Below, piece by piece: positions 62,884 to 64,000 of a stretch of 64,000 nt of DNA. This DNA is from VMDJ01 sp038146785. Lineage in GTDB: Bacteria; Pseudomonadota; Gammaproteobacteria; Chromatiales; Chromatiaceae. The stretch lies in contig JAYQSI010000017.1 in the NCBI GenBank assembly GCA_038146785.1, positions 248,001 to 312,000 of the forward strand. The letters run 5' to 3'. The position numbers and the translations under genes are program-made. The notes under the pieces were generated by a model, which was given only the letters and a program-made list of their open reading frames with translations, made no database searches and had not been told where the DNA came from. The number at the start of each line of letters is the position of its first letter. The first letter of the stretch is position 1.

Positions 62884-64000
62884 TACGTATTTACCTTTGG
62901 CTGCAACACATCATCAACCGCATCGGCGATTAAACGATCGGTATCCACCATCATTTCTCGATGAATATCGGCATAACGTTGTGCAATGACCTGGCGCAGG
63001 TTTTCATCTTTAAAGAAACGCATCACTTCATTAGCTAAAGCATTAGGGGTGCAGTCATCTTGAATAAGCTCAGGCGCCAACACCTCACCACTAATGATAT
63101 TGGCTAAGGCATAGTGCTTAATCTTCATTAATTTGAACCATTTGATAATCGCGAAGGTTAGCCAATGCAACTTATATCCAATCACCATTGGCCGCTTCGA
63201 TAACAAACCCTCAAGCGTTGCCGTACCCGATGCACATAACACAACATCAGCTGCCGCAAGCGCGCTCTGCGTATCTTGCAAAATAACGTTAGCCTGCAGG
63301 CCATGCTGAATGAGCTTTTCCTCTATCAAGCGCTGAAGCGTTTGATTTGCAGCCGGTATGACAAACTGCAATCCCTGAATATCTTCTTGGCATTGCTGGG
63401 CAGCATTCAAAAACGGTTGTAATAACTTTGAAACCTCACTTCTCCGACTGCCCGGCAAGATAGCGAGCACTGGCGCATCTTGAGATAAGCCACAGACTGA
63501 CCTTGCCGCAGCTTGATTAGGCTCTAAAGGCATCGATTGCGCCAAGGTATGACCCACATAGGTTGCATTCACATCATGCTTAGCTAAAAAGGCAGGCTCA
63601 AAAGGCAATATAGCTAGCAAACCATCAACCGCTGCTTTGATTTTTTTAACGCGTTTCTCTCGCCAAGCCCACACCGTCGGACAAACGTAATGTAATGTTT
63701 TGATGCCCTTCGCTTTTAAGGCTGTTTCTAAACCAAGATTGAAGTCCGGCGCATCGATACCAATGAAAAGATCGGGCGGATTAGAAAGCCATCGTTGAAC
63801 AAGACGCTTACGGAGTTTAAGTAATCTTGGTAAATGTTTGAGAACCTCAACCAAACCCATCACCGACAGGCTTTCAAGCGGCTCCAAGGATTCGATACCT
63901 TCTTGCAGCATCTGAGAACCACCAACACCCTCGAAGGAAACATTCGGATGTCGAGCTTTAATGGCACGCATCAGTCCTGCGCCCAACAAATCTCCTGAGG
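62883..64000 (-). CDS. lpxB: Lipid-A-disaccharide synthase, 5' end cut by window
   Basis: Joins UDP-2,3-diacylglucosamine and lipid X in lipid A synthesis at the inner membrane. The visible part begins SGDLLGAGLMRAIK, which in the family follows a short AGE-x start, so only a few N-terminal residues lie outside the window. Seen: VMGLVEVLKHLPRLLKLR, FIGIDAPDFNLGLE, HYVCPTVWAWREKRVKKI, LPGSRRSEVSKL and CASGTATLEG. About 371 residues are present. Confidence 0.94.
   Translation of the reverse strand, partial: SGDLLGAGLMRAIKARHPNVSFEGVGGSQMLQEGIESLEPLESLSVMGLVEVLKHLPRLLKLRKRLVQRWLSNPPDLFIGIDAPDFNLGLETALKAKGIKTLHYVCPTVWAWREKRVKKIKAAVDGLLAILPFEPAFLAKHDVNATYVGHTLAQSMPLEPNQAAARSVCGLSQDAPVLAILPGSRRSEVSKLLQPFLNAAQQCQEDIQGLQFVIPAANQTLQRLIEEKLIQHGLQANVILQDTQSALAAADVVLCASGTATLEGLLSKRPMVIGYKLHWLTFAIIKWFKLMKIKHYALANIISGEVLAPELIQDDCTPNALANEVMRFFKDENLRQVIAQRYADIHREMMVDTDRLIADAVDDVLQPKVNT

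Overview
The window is a 64 kb stretch of ordinary chromosomal core genome from a gammaproteobacterium that is not an enterobacterium. Evidence: the surE-pcm-yqaA-nlpD-rpoS block, the tig-clpP-clpX-lon-hupB block, the trmJ-cysE-iscR order, an FNR/Anr-type regulator with a four-cysteine cluster, tRNAs with encoded CCA ends and the classic prfB autoregulatory frameshift. Genus cannot be fixed from sequence alone. There is no prophage, insertion sequence, CRISPR array or clear genomic island, and base composition looks even throughout.

Layout. 1-4.8 kb: trpS (3' end cut), a site-2-type protease, yciO and rnm on the minus strand, divergent from yciB, yciI and a PpiC-type isomerase. 4.8-9 kb: a small conserved gene, rpoS, nlpD, yqaA, pcm and surE. 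9.1-11 kb: a plus-strand pair, an RNase J-like nuclease and an Smr-domain protein, sits inside what is elsewhere a continuous truD-surE neighbourhood. 11-18.2 kb: truD, ispF, ispD, ftsB, eno, kdsA and pyrG, with a TatD-type hydrolase gene facing the other way between ispF and ispD. 18.4-23 kb: a secreted low-complexity protein, an Fnr-type regulator, dnaQ, rnhA, a methyltransferase and mltD. 23-29.6 kb: a tightly overlapped peptide ABC importer operon. 29.7-39.6 kb: fabI, a stand-alone Hpt protein, ppiD, tRNA-Asp, tRNA-Val, hupB, lon, clpX, clpP, tig and tRNA-Leu. 39.7-48 kb: a CPBP protease, an acyl-CoA ligase, hemN, prmB, iscR, cysE, trmJ, suhB and a small cysteine-containing membrane protein. 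48-64 kb: a membrane-anchored SbcC/Rad50-like ATPase with a 55-residue partner gene, an RNase II-family gene, ygfZ, lysS, prfB, a PqiA-like protein, tilS, accA, dnaE, rnhB and lpxB (5' end cut).

The most unusual signal is that five further housekeeping genes besides prfB (pcm, ppiD, the RNase II-family gene, tilS and dnaE) are each split by one net one-base frame change at a place where protein family conservation carries on in another frame. Four are +1. Three of these fall directly after an in-frame CTT codon, the same P-site codon used at the known prfB site, and none lies in a long homopolymer. tilS needs the opposite shift. Since dnaE and tilS are normally essential, either the sequence carries indel errors or these messages are decoded by frameshifting; the sequence alone does not decide this, and errors are the default reading.

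Two regulatory sites are legible. An almost perfect IscR type 1 operator lies before iscR. An FNR/Anr-like box with exact class II spacing to a -10 element lies before hemN and predicts a nearly leaderless message. Smaller points of interest are the three GTGCAA half-sites before the 47.8 kb gene and the cysteine (metal-dependent) form of KdsA.
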